DNA from: Palsa-504 sp963742795
Lineage (GTDB): Bacteria > Actinomycetota > Actinomycetes > Streptosporangiales > Streptosporangiaceae
NCBI GenBank assembly: GCA_963742795.1
Contig: CAVUNL010000025.1
Span: forward strand, 434,001 to 498,000
Reading direction: 5' to 3'
DNA: 64,000 nucleotides
Both the position numbers and the translations under genes were made by a program. The notes under the pieces were generated by a model. It was not told the origin of the DNA and searched no databases. It was given only the letters and a program-made list of their open reading frames with translations. This document shows, piece by piece, positions 9,107 to 18,320 of this stretch (its first letter is position 1; every line of letters begins with the position of its first letter).

Positions 9107-9971
9107 ACACCTGTGTGTTCGTCGCCGGTGCGACCGCGGTCCAGATCGTGCACAAGCGGGGGCCGGCGCGTGCTCGAGCATCGAACACATCGGCTCAGCC
9201 CGCACCGACGACGAACTCGCCGTGCTGCTGCAGATCGCTGAGGAACGCCGCCATGCCGGGCAGCTGGCTCTGGACCTCGGTGACGCCGGCGCGGGCGGAG
9301 CGGGGACGCCCGCGGTGGTCGAGGGCACAGCCTCGCTGATCTTGTGGGAGGTGCTGGCCGGCATCTACGACGATCTCGGCCTGGATCGTCTCGGCGATGG
9401 GACGTTCCGGGCGCTGGTCCTGGCCCGGGTGATCGAGCCGGCCAGCACGCTGGACACCGTCCGCGTCCTGACCGAGATCGGGGTCGCGTCGCCGCATCGG
9501 GTGACGTTCATGCGCTGCCTTAAGCGCGTGGCCGGGCGGGATTACCGGGCCGTGATCGCGCAGGCCTGTCACCGGCACGCCACCCGGGCCGCGAGCCTGG
9601 CGGTCGTGCTCTACGACGTGACATCGCTGCACTTCGAGGCCGGACGCGACGGCGCGGCGATCGAGACCACCCGGCGCATGGGCACCGGGAAGAACGCGCG
9701 TGACCGGCGAGTGGCCTGCCACTACGCGTTCAAACGTGCCCAGCACGACAACAGGGCGATCAACGCCATGGCCGGACGCGCCGAAAAGGTCGCCTCCGGC
9801 GAACGCCCGCTGAAGAAGGACCGCTTCGTCACCTTCACCGACACCTCCACCAGCGTGAACTGGGACCTAGTCGAAACTGTCACCATCGGCGCCCAGCAGG
9901 TGACCGCCCAGCCCCGCATACCCGCCGAGGCCCGAACCCTTCTCAACGACCTCGGCTGGAGTGGTCACTAA
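9107..9971 (+). mobile_element. IS1634-like transposase, frameshifted and internally deleted
   Basis: The N-terminus is visible as GATAVQIVHKRG in one frame (9107-9160). It then shifts to the next frame, reading EHIGSARTDDELAVLL, LWEVLAGIYDDLG, LVLARVIEPAS and VLYDVTSLHFE, the early DDE-fold strand of the IS4-group IS1634/ISMsm-like transposases. After that strand the frame jumps directly to the far C-terminal part (HYAFKRAQHDNRAINAM, RPLKKDRFV), so the central part of the catalytic domain is deleted. The element cannot transpose by itself. Its flanks are truncated genes on both sides. Terminal inverted repeats were not resolved. Confidence 0.75.
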
Positions 9972-9984
9972 ACCGCTACAACTC

Positions 9985-10225
9985 AGGTAGGGCTCGGGAG
10001 TGATCTGTCCCAGGCCGGACGCGGGCCGGGTCGCCGTGGTGACCGTGATGTCGGTCCCCACCCCTTACAGCGACCCCAGCACCTTGCCCTGTGCGCTGCG
10101 CACCCCCGAGGACAGCGCGGTCACGGTGATCACCAGGGCGACTCCCGCGGCGAGCCTGCCGCGATCACCACGGCCTGCCGCATCCGGTGCCGCAGTTCCC
10201 GGCGCAGGTAGGTAAGGAAGAACAT
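9985..10225 (-). pseudogene. N-terminal remnant of a MacB/FtsX-type ABC permease
   Basis: Starting at ATG 10225 the minus strand reads MFFLTYLRRELRHRMRQAVV. After a frameshift it continues LAAGVALVITVTALSSGV and, past a stop, GVGTDITVTTATRP. That is the first transmembrane segment and start of the periplasmic domain of FtsX-like permeases common in actinomycetes. The gene is broken by a frameshift and a stop and then cut by the transposase remnant. Its ATG overlaps the TGA of the gene upstream (TGATG), so the two were once translationally coupled; the partner ATPase is not present. Confidence 0.65.
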
Positions 10226-10536
10226 CAGATGGACACCGTGCCCAGGCCCAGCTGGTTCAGCGCCGCGGCCATCTCGGCGTCCCCGTCGTCGGCGCGCTTG
10301 CGCATGGCCTCGTGCAGGCTGACCAGCGCGGTCAGGAACTGGGCGTGGGTGAACCCGCGGGCCCCCGCCGCGCCGCGAAAGCGGTGCGCGACGGCGGCCG
10401 GGACCCGGCGCAGCATGATGTCCTCGTAGTCCCGGCCCCCGCCGCTCTCGCTCTCCGCGGACCAGGAGACATTCTGGCCCGGCGGCAACGGCGGCCCTGA
10501 GGGGAAAGAGGTGTGGAACGTCTCGTTATCAGGCAT
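10225..10536 (-). CDS. Small ribbon-helix-helix-like protein
   Basis: About 103 residues starting MPDNETFHTSFPSG (ATG at 10536, AGAGAAG just upstream; a TTG at 10560 is an alternative). The C-terminal half, MLRRVPAAVAHRFRGAAGARGFTHAQFLTALVSLHE, looks like the beta-helix-helix core of CopG/Arc-type DNA-binding proteins, preceded by a disordered region. A perfect palindrome with GCTATC half-sites lies 25 bp upstream, consistent with autoregulation. It is coupled to the broken FtsX-like gene and diverges from an ABC exporter. It may be an antitoxin-like regulator; no toxin gene is adjacent. Confidence 0.55.
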   Translation of the reverse strand: MPDNETFHTSFPSGPPLPPGQNVSWSAESESGGGRDYEDIMLRRVPAAVAHRFRGAAGARGFTHAQFLTALVSLHEAMRKRADDGDAEMAAALNQLGLGTVSI

Positions 10537-10560
10537 AAGCTTCTCTCGTGTAGATATCAA

Positions 10561-10576
10561 CGCTATCTTGATAGCG
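10561..10576. promoter_or_regulatory. Palindromic operator CGCTATC-TT-GATAGCG
   Basis: A perfect 7-bp inverted repeat with a 2-bp spacer sits directly upstream of the ribbon-helix-helix-like gene. The half-sites are almost the same as those in front of the FitA-type antitoxin at 28482-28498, supporting a ribbon-helix-helix operator. Confidence 0.6.
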
Positions 10577-10590
10577 TACGCATTTTACGC

Positions 10591-10602
10591 TGTCAGCTGA
10601 CA
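10591..10602. promoter_or_regulatory. Second palindrome TGTCAGCTGACA upstream of the ABC exporter
   Basis: A perfect 12-bp palindrome lies 31 bp before the ABC exporter start and 15 bp from the GCTATC palindrome. It may be a separate operator for the exporter. No clear -35/-10 pair was recognised. Confidence 0.4.
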
Positions 10603-10632
10603 CGGTACACCGCGGCGTGGAAGTATGCGGGT

Positions 10633-12534
10633 ATGCACGGACGTGGCGGCGGCCGGGCGGCCGGGGGGAAGCGGGCCGGGCCGACGATCTATGAGCTCCA
10701 TTCGGGCGGCAAGCGGCGGTCGGCGCGGGAGATTCCGCGGCTGGCGGCGGCGGGGGTCGGGATCTGCTGGCGGGCGGGCCGGCGGGAGCTGATCACGCTG
10801 GGGGTGCTCGAGCTGCTGTCCGGGGTGGGGGTGGCGGCCGAGGTGGTGGTGGGACGGCAGGTGCTGCAGGCGTTCGTGCGGACCGGGGGCGCGGCGGGCA
10901 GCGGGGGGTCGTCAGGATCGGGCGGCGGATGGAACAGCGTGTGGCCGAGCGCGGCGCTGCTCGGGGTCATCACCGCGGTGCTCGGCGTGGTCGCGGCGGT
11001 GCAGCGCGAGCAGCAGCGACTGCTGGCCGAGCTCACCTCGCAGTACGCGCAAGGCCGGATCCTCGACGTGACGTGCGCGGTCGAGCTGGCCGCATTCGAC
11101 GAGCCAGACTTCCACGACCAGGTGGCGCGAGCGCAGGCCGGGACGATGCACGCGCCGCAGATGGTGTTCGGGCTGCAGGGGCTCGGGCGTTCGGTGACCG
11201 GGACGATCGGCGCGGCGGCCGCGCTGCTCGCGGTGGCGCCGCTGCTGGTCCCTTTGGCGCTGGTGGCGATGGTTCCCGGCTGGCTGGCCAGCGGTCGCCG
11301 GGGGCGCGCGTTCTACGTATTCGGCGCCATCAATACCCCGCGCGACCGCGAGCGCAGCTACCTGGCCGGCCTGCTAACCGGGCGCGGCCCGGCGAAGGAG
11401 GTCCGGGCGTACGGCCTGGCCGGCTTCCTGCGGGCCCGGCATGATCGGCTGGCCGACGAGCGGATCGCCGAGCTGCGGCGCATCTCGTCCGGGCAGCTGC
11501 GCGGAGCGGCGATCGCCGACCTGGTCAGCGCGGCCACGATCGCCGCGGCGATCGCCACCATCATGTGGCTGGCCTTCTCGGGCCGCCTGGCGCTGTCAGC
11601 GGCCGGCGCGGGAGCGGGGGCGCTCATGCTGCTGGGGCAGCGGCTGTCGTTCGCCGCGCTGAGCGCCGGGATGCTCCAGGAATCGGCGATGTTCGTCGAT
11701 GACTTCCTCGCGTTCACCGAGGGTTCGCCGACGTTGGCTGGCTTGGGCGAGCCGGCGGCGGCAGCGGGTGAGGACGGCCCGTTCGGACCAATAACTGCGG
11801 AGGGAGTTACGTTCAGTTACCCGGGGTCCGGCCGGGTCGCGCTGCGGGACGTGTCCCTGCGGATCGAGCCGGGCGAGATCGTCGCGCTGGTGGGGCCGAA
11901 CGGGTCGGGCAAGACCACACTGGCCAAGCTGCTGGCCGGGCTGTACCTGCCGAGCGAGGGGCGGGTGTGCTGGGACGGACGGGACACGCGGGACGTGGAT
12001 CGCCGGGAGTTGCTTGGGCGGACGGCGATCGTATTCCAGGACTTCATGCAGTACGACCTGTCAGCGCGGGACAACATCGCGCTGGGGAGGCATGAGCGCG
12101 CCTCCGATACGGCCGGGATCGTGCGAGCCGCGGAGCAGGCGGGGGCGGACGCGGACATTTCCGCGTTGCCTGAGGGGTACGAGACGCTGCTGGGGCCGGC
12201 GTTCATCGACGGGACGGACCTGTCGACCGGCCAGTGGCAGCGGGTGGCGCTGGCGCGGGCGTTCTTCCGGAACGCGCCGGTGGTGATCCTGGATGAGCCG
12301 ACGGCGGCGCTGGACGCGAAGGCCGAGCACGAGCTGTTCACGCGGATCCGGGAGCTGTTCGCCGGGCGTTCGGTGCTGCTGATCTCGCACCGGTTCTCTA
12401 CAGTGCGTTCGGCAGACCGGATATACGTGTTGCGTGAAGGGTCGGTGGTGGAGTCGGGGACGCATTCGGAGCTGCTGGCCCTGAGAGGCACGTACGCGGA
12501 GCTTTTCACCCTGCAGGCGTCGCCGTACCAGTAG
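10633..12534 (+). CDS. ABC exporter, fused membrane and ATPase domains
   Basis: A 633-residue half-transporter. An N-terminal region with about six membrane segments (residues 40-380) is followed by a nucleotide-binding domain with Walker A GPNGSGKTT (about 420), Q-loop VFQDFMQYDLS, signature LSTGQWQRVALARA (about 529, replacing LSGGQ), Walker B VVILDEPTAALD and the switch histidine in ISHRFS. The layout resembles actinobacterial peptide/lanthipeptide exporters; it works as a dimer and its cargo is unknown. An upstream start at 10513 adds 40 non-membrane residues, so I chose 10633 (MHGRGGG). It diverges from the ribbon-helix-helix-like gene. Confidence 0.85.
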   Translation: MHGRGGGRAAGGKRAGPTIYELHSGGKRRSAREIPRLAAAGVGICWRAGRRELITLGVLELLSGVGVAAEVVVGRQVLQAFVRTGGAAGSGGSSGSGGGWNSVWPSAALLGVITAVLGVVAAVQREQQRLLAELTSQYAQGRILDVTCAVELAAFDEPDFHDQVARAQAGTMHAPQMVFGLQGLGRSVTGTIGAAAALLAVAPLLVPLALVAMVPGWLASGRRGRAFYVFGAINTPRDRERSYLAGLLTGRGPAKEVRAYGLAGFLRARHDRLADERIAELRRISSGQLRGAAIADLVSAATIAAAIATIMWLAFSGRLALSAAGAGAGALMLLGQRLSFAALSAGMLQESAMFVDDFLAFTEGSPTLAGLGEPAAAAGEDGPFGPITAEGVTFSYPGSGRVALRDVSLRIEPGEIVALVGPNGSGKTTLAKLLAGLYLPSEGRVCWDGRDTRDVDRRELLGRTAIVFQDFMQYDLSARDNIALGRHERASDTAGIVRAAEQAGADADISALPEGYETLLGPAFIDGTDLSTGQWQRVALARAFFRNAPVVILDEPTAALDAKAEHELFTRIRELFAGRSVLLISHRFSTVRSADRIYVLREGSVVESGTHSELLALRGTYAELFTLQASPYQ

Positions 12535-12734
12535 CTGATCGTCCCCAGGCGTGGAGCAGGATGCTGCGCCGCCCGGTCGCCATCGCCCCAGAGCAGGGAC
12601 AAGGAACGGCGCCACCACGCCACACAGGCCTTCGGGCGCACCCAAGTGAGTCACCCCCGCGCACAGGGCGGCGCGCACTCCGGCACTCCCCGCGCACACC
12701 GCCGTGAGGCAGTACCGAAGTCCGGTGTCGATCC

Positions 12735-12962
12735 GGCGCGTGCGTGCTTGGCGGCGTTGGTCAGCAGTTCGGAGACGACGTAGTAGGCGGTCACCTCGAT
12801 GTGCTCGGCGGGCCGTCGGCAGGCGGAGACCGCGAGCGTCACGGGCACCGCCGATCGGCGGGCCAGGGCCTGCAGCGCGGGCGCGAGCCCGCCGTGGGAC
12901 AGCACCGCGGGATGGATGCCGCGGGCGATGTCGCGGACCTCCTGGAGCGCGGCGGTGACACT
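12735..12962 (-). pseudogene. Fragment of a NarL-type sensor histidine kinase
   Basis: About 75 residues read LQEVRDIARGIHPAVLSHGGLAPALQALARR and YYVVSELLTNAAKHARA. This is the end of the dimerisation helix and the N-box of HisKA_3-type kinases. The H-box side and the G-boxes are missing, and both flanks lose similarity. No response regulator is adjacent. Confidence 0.7.
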
Positions 12963-13105
12963 CTCGCCGCAGCGGCGGCAGTTGATCCGCCGGGCCTGCA
13001 GGCCGTCGCAGAGGCAAGCTGCTTCCGTGAGACCCTTGCCTGAAGGCCCGCCTCGGTGCGAGCTCAACTCGGGCGGGGCGACCGCGAGATTGTGGATGGC
13101 GCGAG

Positions 13106-14107
13106 ATGCTCGAGCCGAGCAAGACGACTGACGACCCCGACGATCAGCGTGCCGGTGAAGCTGACCGTGACCTCACTGCGTTCCGGAGGCTGGCCAAAGC
13201 GACCCAGACGCGCCTGAGTCCAGCCCGGCAGCGGCTGGCGCGGTATGAGCACGTTCCCGTGGTCGATGTCATCGCCGGGATCTACAGGCGAGATCGGGAA
13301 TCGGCCGGAGCGGTCATGGGCAGCGCGATCGCGTTTCGCCTGTTCCTGTTTTTCGTGCCATTGGTGCTCCTGGTGGTCGGCATCGCCGGGTTCGCCTCTG
13401 ACTTCGTCGCTGCCCGCACAGTCGGCAGCACGGCTGGTATCTACGGCAGCCTCGGGGCAGAGATTAGCAGGGCCTTTCACCAGCCTGGGTTCACGCGCTG
13501 GTTGGCGCTGCTGTTCGGCCTGTTCGGGGTGGTAACGGCAGGCCGGTCGTTGAGCAGGGTCTTGCGGGCAGCGAGCGCAGCCGCGTGGCGGCTGCCGTTG
13601 TCGGGGTCCCGGGGCTCGTTGCGCGCGGCGGGCGTGGTCGCCGGCCTGATCTGCGGCATGGCCCTGATCGCCATTCTCGTGAATCGAGTGCGGGAAGACG
13701 CGGGACTAGGCATAGCGGGCCTTACGTTTGTCCCGGCGCTGGTGATCTACGGACTGGCGTGGCTGGGCGTCTCGATGATGCTGCCGCGTGCCACACAGGA
13801 CCCGGGAGCGCTGCTCCCGGGTTCCTTGCTTGTGGCGCTGACCATCACGGTCATGCACGCAGTCAGTGAGTTCTATCTTCCGGACCGGCTCAGCCGCGCT
13901 AGCGAGCTCTACGGCGCGATTGGCGCGACCGTCGTGACGCTGGGGTGGTTCTTCATTCTCGGGAGAGCGATCGTCCTTGCCATGGAGCTGAACGCGGCGA
14001 TCTTCGAGCGATACGGAAGCATTTCTCAGATCGTGTTCTCGCTCCCGTTTCTGCGGGTCCTGGCCCGCAAGTCCGGCCGCGTGCGCAGATTCTTCGGACT
14101 CCAGTAA
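13106..14107 (+). CDS. YihY/BrkB family inner-membrane protein
   Basis: A 333-residue protein with the family opening IAGIYRRDRESAGAVMGSAIAFRLFLFFVPLVLLVVG, about six membrane segments, and the late IGATVVTLGWFFILGRAIVLAMELNA helix. Length and order fit YihY/BrkB (formerly misannotated as RNase BN). It is an integral membrane protein; the function of the family is unsettled. GGCGAG precedes the ATG. It converges with the SARP gene at its right and appears to be transcribed alone. Confidence 0.85.
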   Translation: MLEPSKTTDDPDDQRAGEADRDLTAFRRLAKATQTRLSPARQRLARYEHVPVVDVIAGIYRRDRESAGAVMGSAIAFRLFLFFVPLVLLVVGIAGFASDFVAARTVGSTAGIYGSLGAEISRAFHQPGFTRWLALLFGLFGVVTAGRSLSRVLRAASAAAWRLPLSGSRGSLRAAGVVAGLICGMALIAILVNRVREDAGLGIAGLTFVPALVIYGLAWLGVSMMLPRATQDPGALLPGSLLVALTITVMHAVSEFYLPDRLSRASELYGAIGATVVTLGWFFILGRAIVLAMELNAAIFERYGSISQIVFSLPFLRVLARKSGRVRRFFGLQ

Positions 14108-14201
14108 ACCGCAGAAACGTTACGGGGAACAGGAACCACGGCCCGTTCGGCCGAAAAAGATTTTAAAACACGCACGGCACGTGACCGTCCTAGCTGACTG
14201 G

Positions 14202-17171
14202 TCACGGCGATAGCTCACTACGCCCGCAACCTGGGGAATCCGCGAGGGACTTGAGTCGGGCTCGCAGCGAGGCGGCATGCGGGTGGTTCAGGTCATCGAG
14301 GACCTGCAGCGCGCTCTGCCAGGCTTCGTGCGCCGCCGCGGCATCGCCGGCCTCTCGCTGGGAGTCACCGAGGTGGGTGAGGACGAGCGCCCGGTACCAG
14401 CGCCGGCGCGGGCTGAAATCGACGGGCACATCGAGCGCCTGGTGGTAATAGCGCGCGGCCTCGGTGTAATCGCCGAGGCCGCGGTGCGCGTCAGCCAATA
14501 CGTGCCAGGCGTGCGCCTGTCCTTGCCGTTGTCCAGCCTTGTGCTGCAGGTCGAGCGCCTGTCGGCACAGTCCGCGGGCGTGCTCGTAACCTCCGAGCTG
14601 GCAATGAAATGAGGCCAGGGCGGTCAGGGCCAGCCCCTCGCCGTGGGGATCGCCAACCTGGCGGAAGAGGCCGGCGGCTTGCTCGGCGTGCATCAGGCCC
14701 TGATCGGTTTCGTCGCCCTGCGGCCCGGAAGGCGCTGTCATACCGCGGTACCGCAGTGCTATGGACTGCGCGATGCTGACGTGGGCATGGGCCTGGCCCA
14801 GCGGGTCACCCGCTAGCTGGCAGTACTCCAGCGACTTGAGGTTGTGGTGATCGGCTTCGGTCCTAGCGCCGAGGATTTCGGATCGCATGGCGAGACTGCG
14901 ATGGACTCGGCCGAGTCCTTCGTAGTCCGCTGCTCGCGTTGCCGCATCCAGTGCGATCCGGCCGGACGCTTCGGAGTCCGCCCAGTGGCCATCCTGAGCC
15001 AGTAGTGCCCCCAGGAGGGGGTAGATCTGCCACGCTTGTCGTGAGGCGCCGATGGCCGAGGCCTGCGCGATAGCGCCCATGAGGACGAGGTGCTCCGAGC
15101 GCAGCCAGTCTGACAGTTCGCCCGCGTCAGTCAGCCGTTCCGCGTGCACGCCCGGCAGCGCCGGCGCGATGGTCGTCAACGGGTAGCCCCAGCCGGGTGC
15201 ACCTGCGGCGGTATGGACGTAGTGATCCAGACTGCGCAGGATCGCTGCCTGAACATCTGACCCAGACATTCTGGTCCGCGCTTGCTCGGCCGCGTAGCTG
15301 CGGAGCAGGTCATGCAGCAGGTACCGGCCGGGCCGGTGCTGGGCGACCAGGCTGGCATCGGCGAGTTCGGCCAGCGCCCTCCTGGCCGCACCGGGTGGGA
15401 GGGCAGCCAGGCTGGCGGCGGCGGGCAGGCTGATGTCGGGTCCGCCGTGCACCCCCAGCAGGCCGAACAGGGTGGCGGCCGACTCGCTGAGCTGCTGGAA
15501 CGACCAGGAGAAGACCGTCCGGGCGGTGGTGGCCTCATCGCCGGTATCCAGGGCGTCCAGGCGGTCCGCGTCCCTGGCCAGCCGTTCGGCGAGTTCGGCT
15601 AGCGTCAGGCCCGGTGTGACAGCTACCCTGGCGGCGGCGATCGCCAGCGCCAGCGGCAACCCGCCGCACACCCGGAGCAGGTGGGTCACCGCGACCGGCT
15701 CCGACGCGAGGCGTTCCCGGCCGAGCCTGGCGGCGAGCACCTGCCATGCCTCGTCGGCGTCCAGCGGGCTGAGCTGAACCGGGCGAGCCCCGTCCGAGGC
15801 GACCAGGCCGGTGAGCGCCGACCGGCTGGTCACCACCACCAGGCATCCAGGACCGCCCGCCAGCAGCGGCCGGACCTGCGCGTCGTTCCGCGCGTTGTCG
15901 AGCACGATCAGCACCCGCCGCTCGGCGAGCACGCTGCGGTACAGGCCAACCCGGGCGGACGCGCTGACCGGGATCTGCGCGGCGGGCACGCCCAGGGCGG
16001 ACAAGAACCAGCTGGTTACCTCGTCCGGCTTGACCGGCGTGGCGTCCGGGTCGTAGCCCCTGAGGTTCACGTAAAGCTGGCCGTCGGGGAATCTGCCCGC
16101 GATCTTCCGTGCCCACTCGACCGCGAGCGCCGTCTTGCCGACCCCGGCCATCCCGCCGATGGCCGTGATCACCACGGAAGCACAGTCAAGGACCCCGCCG
16201 GTCTCGACCTTCTGGCCCAGGATGGCGTCGAGTTCCTTCAGCTCCGCCTCCCGGCCCGCGAAGAAACCAGCCCCGGCCGGCAACTGCCGCGGCACCCCGC
16301 GGATCGCTCCTGCGGTGGCCGGGGCGCCATCTCGGCGCGCCTCAAGATCGCTCGTCCCGGCCGGCTCGTTTCCCGCATGGGCCAACGCACCCGCCGCCGT
16401 GGTCGCAGTCAGCGACGGGTCATCGACCAGGATGCGGGCGTGCAAGTCGCGCAGCTCCGGCCCGGGGTCCAGGCCAAGCTCCTCGGCCAGCACGGCCCGC
16501 GCTCGGTCGTAGGCAGCCAGCGCCTCACCCCGCCGGCCGCACCGGTACAGAGCGACCATCAGTTGCCCAGCCAGCCGCTCGCGCAGTGGATGGGCGGCAA
16601 TAAGCGGCTCGAGCTCGCAGATCAAGCCGACATGGCGGCCGAGGGCCAGATCGGCGTCGATACGGTCCTCGAACACGCCGACCCTGAACTCTTCCAGCCA
16701 CGAGATCTGAGCCTGGAAGAACGGCTCGTACCGCAGGTCGGCGAGGGCATCGCCGCGCCAGAGCGCTAGGGCCTCGTTGAGTTTCACCGCCGCCGCACCA
16801 GGCGCGCCCGCCGCCAGCTCGTGTCGTCCCTCCCTGGCCAGGCGCTCGACCCGGTGGACATCCAGCTCGTCCTGCGCAACCTTCAGCAAGTACGCAGCAG
16901 GCCGGGTCGCGACCACCGGCCGCCCAACGGCCACGGCCAGGACCTTGCGCAGCCGCGAGACATACACCTCGATCGTGTGCGGCGCGCCGGCGGGAGGATG
17001 ACGGCCCCACAGTTGCTCGACCAGAACATCGCGGGAAACAGGCTCGTTCGCCCTGAGCAGGAGGATGGTGAGCAGCGCGCGCTGCTTCAGGCCGCCTATA
17101 TCTAGCACTTGACCGTCTACGCGAACCTCTATCGGCCCCAGCAACCGGTAGTCGATCAATGTCGGAAACAT
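14202..17171 (-). CDS. AfsR/SARP-family transcriptional regulator with NB-ARC and TPR domains
   Basis: A 989-residue protein in AfsR order. An OmpR-like winged helix spans residues 1-95 (RLLGPIEV, LKQRALLTILLL, VYVSRLRKVL), then the BTAD domain (100-245, LYRCGRRGEALAAYDRAR, LGLDPGPEL). An NB-ARC ATPase with P-loop GMAGVGKTAL near 340 and LIVLDNARN follows, then a C-terminal TPR region (about 700-970). Such proteins activate secondary-metabolite or secreted-protein genes by binding 11-bp-period direct repeats. Three such repeats lie 67 bp upstream, between this gene and the divergent secreted-protein gene. All domains look intact. Confidence 0.9.
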   Translation of the reverse strand: MFPTLIDYRLLGPIEVRVDGQVLDIGGLKQRALLTILLLRANEPVSRDVLVEQLWGRHPPAGAPHTIEVYVSRLRKVLAVAVGRPVVATRPAAYLLKVAQDELDVHRVERLAREGRHELAAGAPGAAAVKLNEALALWRGDALADLRYEPFFQAQISWLEEFRVGVFEDRIDADLALGRHVGLICELEPLIAAHPLRERLAGQLMVALYRCGRRGEALAAYDRARAVLAEELGLDPGPELRDLHARILVDDPSLTATTAAGALAHAGNEPAGTSDLEARRDGAPATAGAIRGVPRQLPAGAGFFAGREAELKELDAILGQKVETGGVLDCASVVITAIGGMAGVGKTALAVEWARKIAGRFPDGQLYVNLRGYDPDATPVKPDEVTSWFLSALGVPAAQIPVSASARVGLYRSVLAERRVLIVLDNARNDAQVRPLLAGGPGCLVVVTSRSALTGLVASDGARPVQLSPLDADEAWQVLAARLGRERLASEPVAVTHLLRVCGGLPLALAIAAARVAVTPGLTLAELAERLARDADRLDALDTGDEATTARTVFSWSFQQLSESAATLFGLLGVHGGPDISLPAAASLAALPPGAARRALAELADASLVAQHRPGRYLLHDLLRSYAAEQARTRMSGSDVQAAILRSLDHYVHTAAGAPGWGYPLTTIAPALPGVHAERLTDAGELSDWLRSEHLVLMGAIAQASAIGASRQAWQIYPLLGALLAQDGHWADSEASGRIALDAATRAADYEGLGRVHRSLAMRSEILGARTEADHHNLKSLEYCQLAGDPLGQAHAHVSIAQSIALRYRGMTAPSGPQGDETDQGLMHAEQAAGLFRQVGDPHGEGLALTALASFHCQLGGYEHARGLCRQALDLQHKAGQRQGQAHAWHVLADAHRGLGDYTEAARYYHQALDVPVDFSPRRRWYRALVLTHLGDSQREAGDAAAAHEAWQSALQVLDDLNHPHAASLRARLKSLADSPGCGRSELSP

Positions 17172-17237
17172 CCCCCATGCGCCAGGCCCGCCTCGCCCGA
17201 CTGTAACCGCCCCCGGACGAGGGTGTAAACCTTCTGC

Positions 17238-17266
17238 GAGGCTTTTGTGAGGCTTTTGTGAGGCCC
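17238..17266. promoter_or_regulatory. SARP-type operator: three GAGGC heptamers at 11-bp spacing
   Basis: GAGGCTT at 17238, GAGGCTT at 17249 and GAGGCCC at 17260 are separated by 4-bp TTGT spacers, giving an exact 11-bp period. SARP regulators are known to bind heptamer direct repeats with this period. The site lies between the AfsR-like gene and the divergent secreted-protein gene and could control both. Confidence 0.6.
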
Positions 17267-17454
17267 GGGGGTCAGGCTTTCAGCGACAGCGTCATCGCGA
17301 TAGCCGTTACCGCCCGAACGTATTAGAAATGCCATAAATCACCCCTCCCCCACCGAACACCAGGTGCAGCGCGTCGAGGAGACGATCTCCTGGACCTGTG
17401 AATCACCATCAGGCCGACACCAGCCCGCTAACGCGGGCGGAAAGCAAGGAACGC

Positions 17455-18291
17455 ATGCTCAGAAAATGGCGTCGGGTCACCCTCGTGGCCGTCCTGACCG
17501 GAAGCGCGGCAATCGCTGCCCAGCTGGCCGGCGTTGTCCCGGCCCAGGCGGCCACGCCGGCGATCACCGTCGCGGCCACGTCGAGAAACTCCGCGGTAAC
17601 GGGTGATGTCTTCGTGTACTTCCTAGGCGGCAAGTACGGCAGCGCACGAATTCACGGCACCATCACCGGTGCGGCCACCGGCGAGGTCGCCACCTTGTAC
17701 GCCCAGCGATTCCCGTACACCACGCCGGCCAAGCCGGCCCGTTCGATCACGCTCACCGCGGCCGGCCCGACGACTGCGTACTCATTCACCGTGGCGCCGA
17801 CCCTCGCCACTCGCTACCAGGTCAAGGTGTTCGCCCGCAAGAGCGCGACCACCCCGCTCGCCACGTCGCCCCGGCAGAACCTTTACGTCGTGTCAAACGG
17901 GTACTACACGGGGGGCAAGACCTGCGGCGGCCCGGCGTGCCGCGAAACATTCCACACCTACATCGTCGTGCCCAGCTCGACCCTCCGCGTGGAGATGAGC
18001 AAGCCCCTCTATCCCTACTTCGGTATCAACCTCTCGGCGACCGGCACTCCCCCGGAGCCGAGATGGATCTACCTGAACGCCGGCCACCCTAGCGTCTCCG
18101 GCGCACGGCAAATCTCCGCCAGCGAGTTCGAAATCACGGTGACGTTCTCGTTCACGATCGGCAATGACGGATACTACTTCGACTGGGCCGCGTGCGCGAA
18201 GGACACATTGTCCGCAGATGGCCTCGGCCTGCCCGGTTCCCACGGTTGTGGCGCCCGCCGGATCTCGCGGACCGTCAGCTATATCGGCTAG
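17455..18291 (+). CDS. Secreted protein of unknown function
   Basis: The ATG at 17455 follows AAGGAA and gives a Sec signal peptide: RKWRR, a hydrophobic core LVAVLTGSAAIAAQLAGV, and a likely cleavage after PAQA. The mature part (about 245 residues) is rich in Thr, Ser, Ala and aromatic beta-strand patterns, with four cysteines in two clusters (CGGPAC; CAKD and HGCG) that could form disulfides. I do not recognise a family. A GTG at 17398 would bury the signal peptide and is less likely. It diverges from the AfsR-like gene across the SARP-type repeats. Confidence 0.7.
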   Translation: MLRKWRRVTLVAVLTGSAAIAAQLAGVVPAQAATPAITVAATSRNSAVTGDVFVYFLGGKYGSARIHGTITGAATGEVATLYAQRFPYTTPAKPARSITLTAAGPTTAYSFTVAPTLATRYQVKVFARKSATTPLATSPRQNLYVVSNGYYTGGKTCGGPACRETFHTYIVVPSSTLRVEMSKPLYPYFGINLSATGTPPEPRWIYLNAGHPSVSGARQISASEFEITVTFSFTIGNDGYYFDWAACAKDTLSADGLGLPGSHGCGARRISRTVSYIG

Positions 18292-18320
18292 GCGCTCGTC
18301 TGTTGTCCTGCCTGAGCGCT

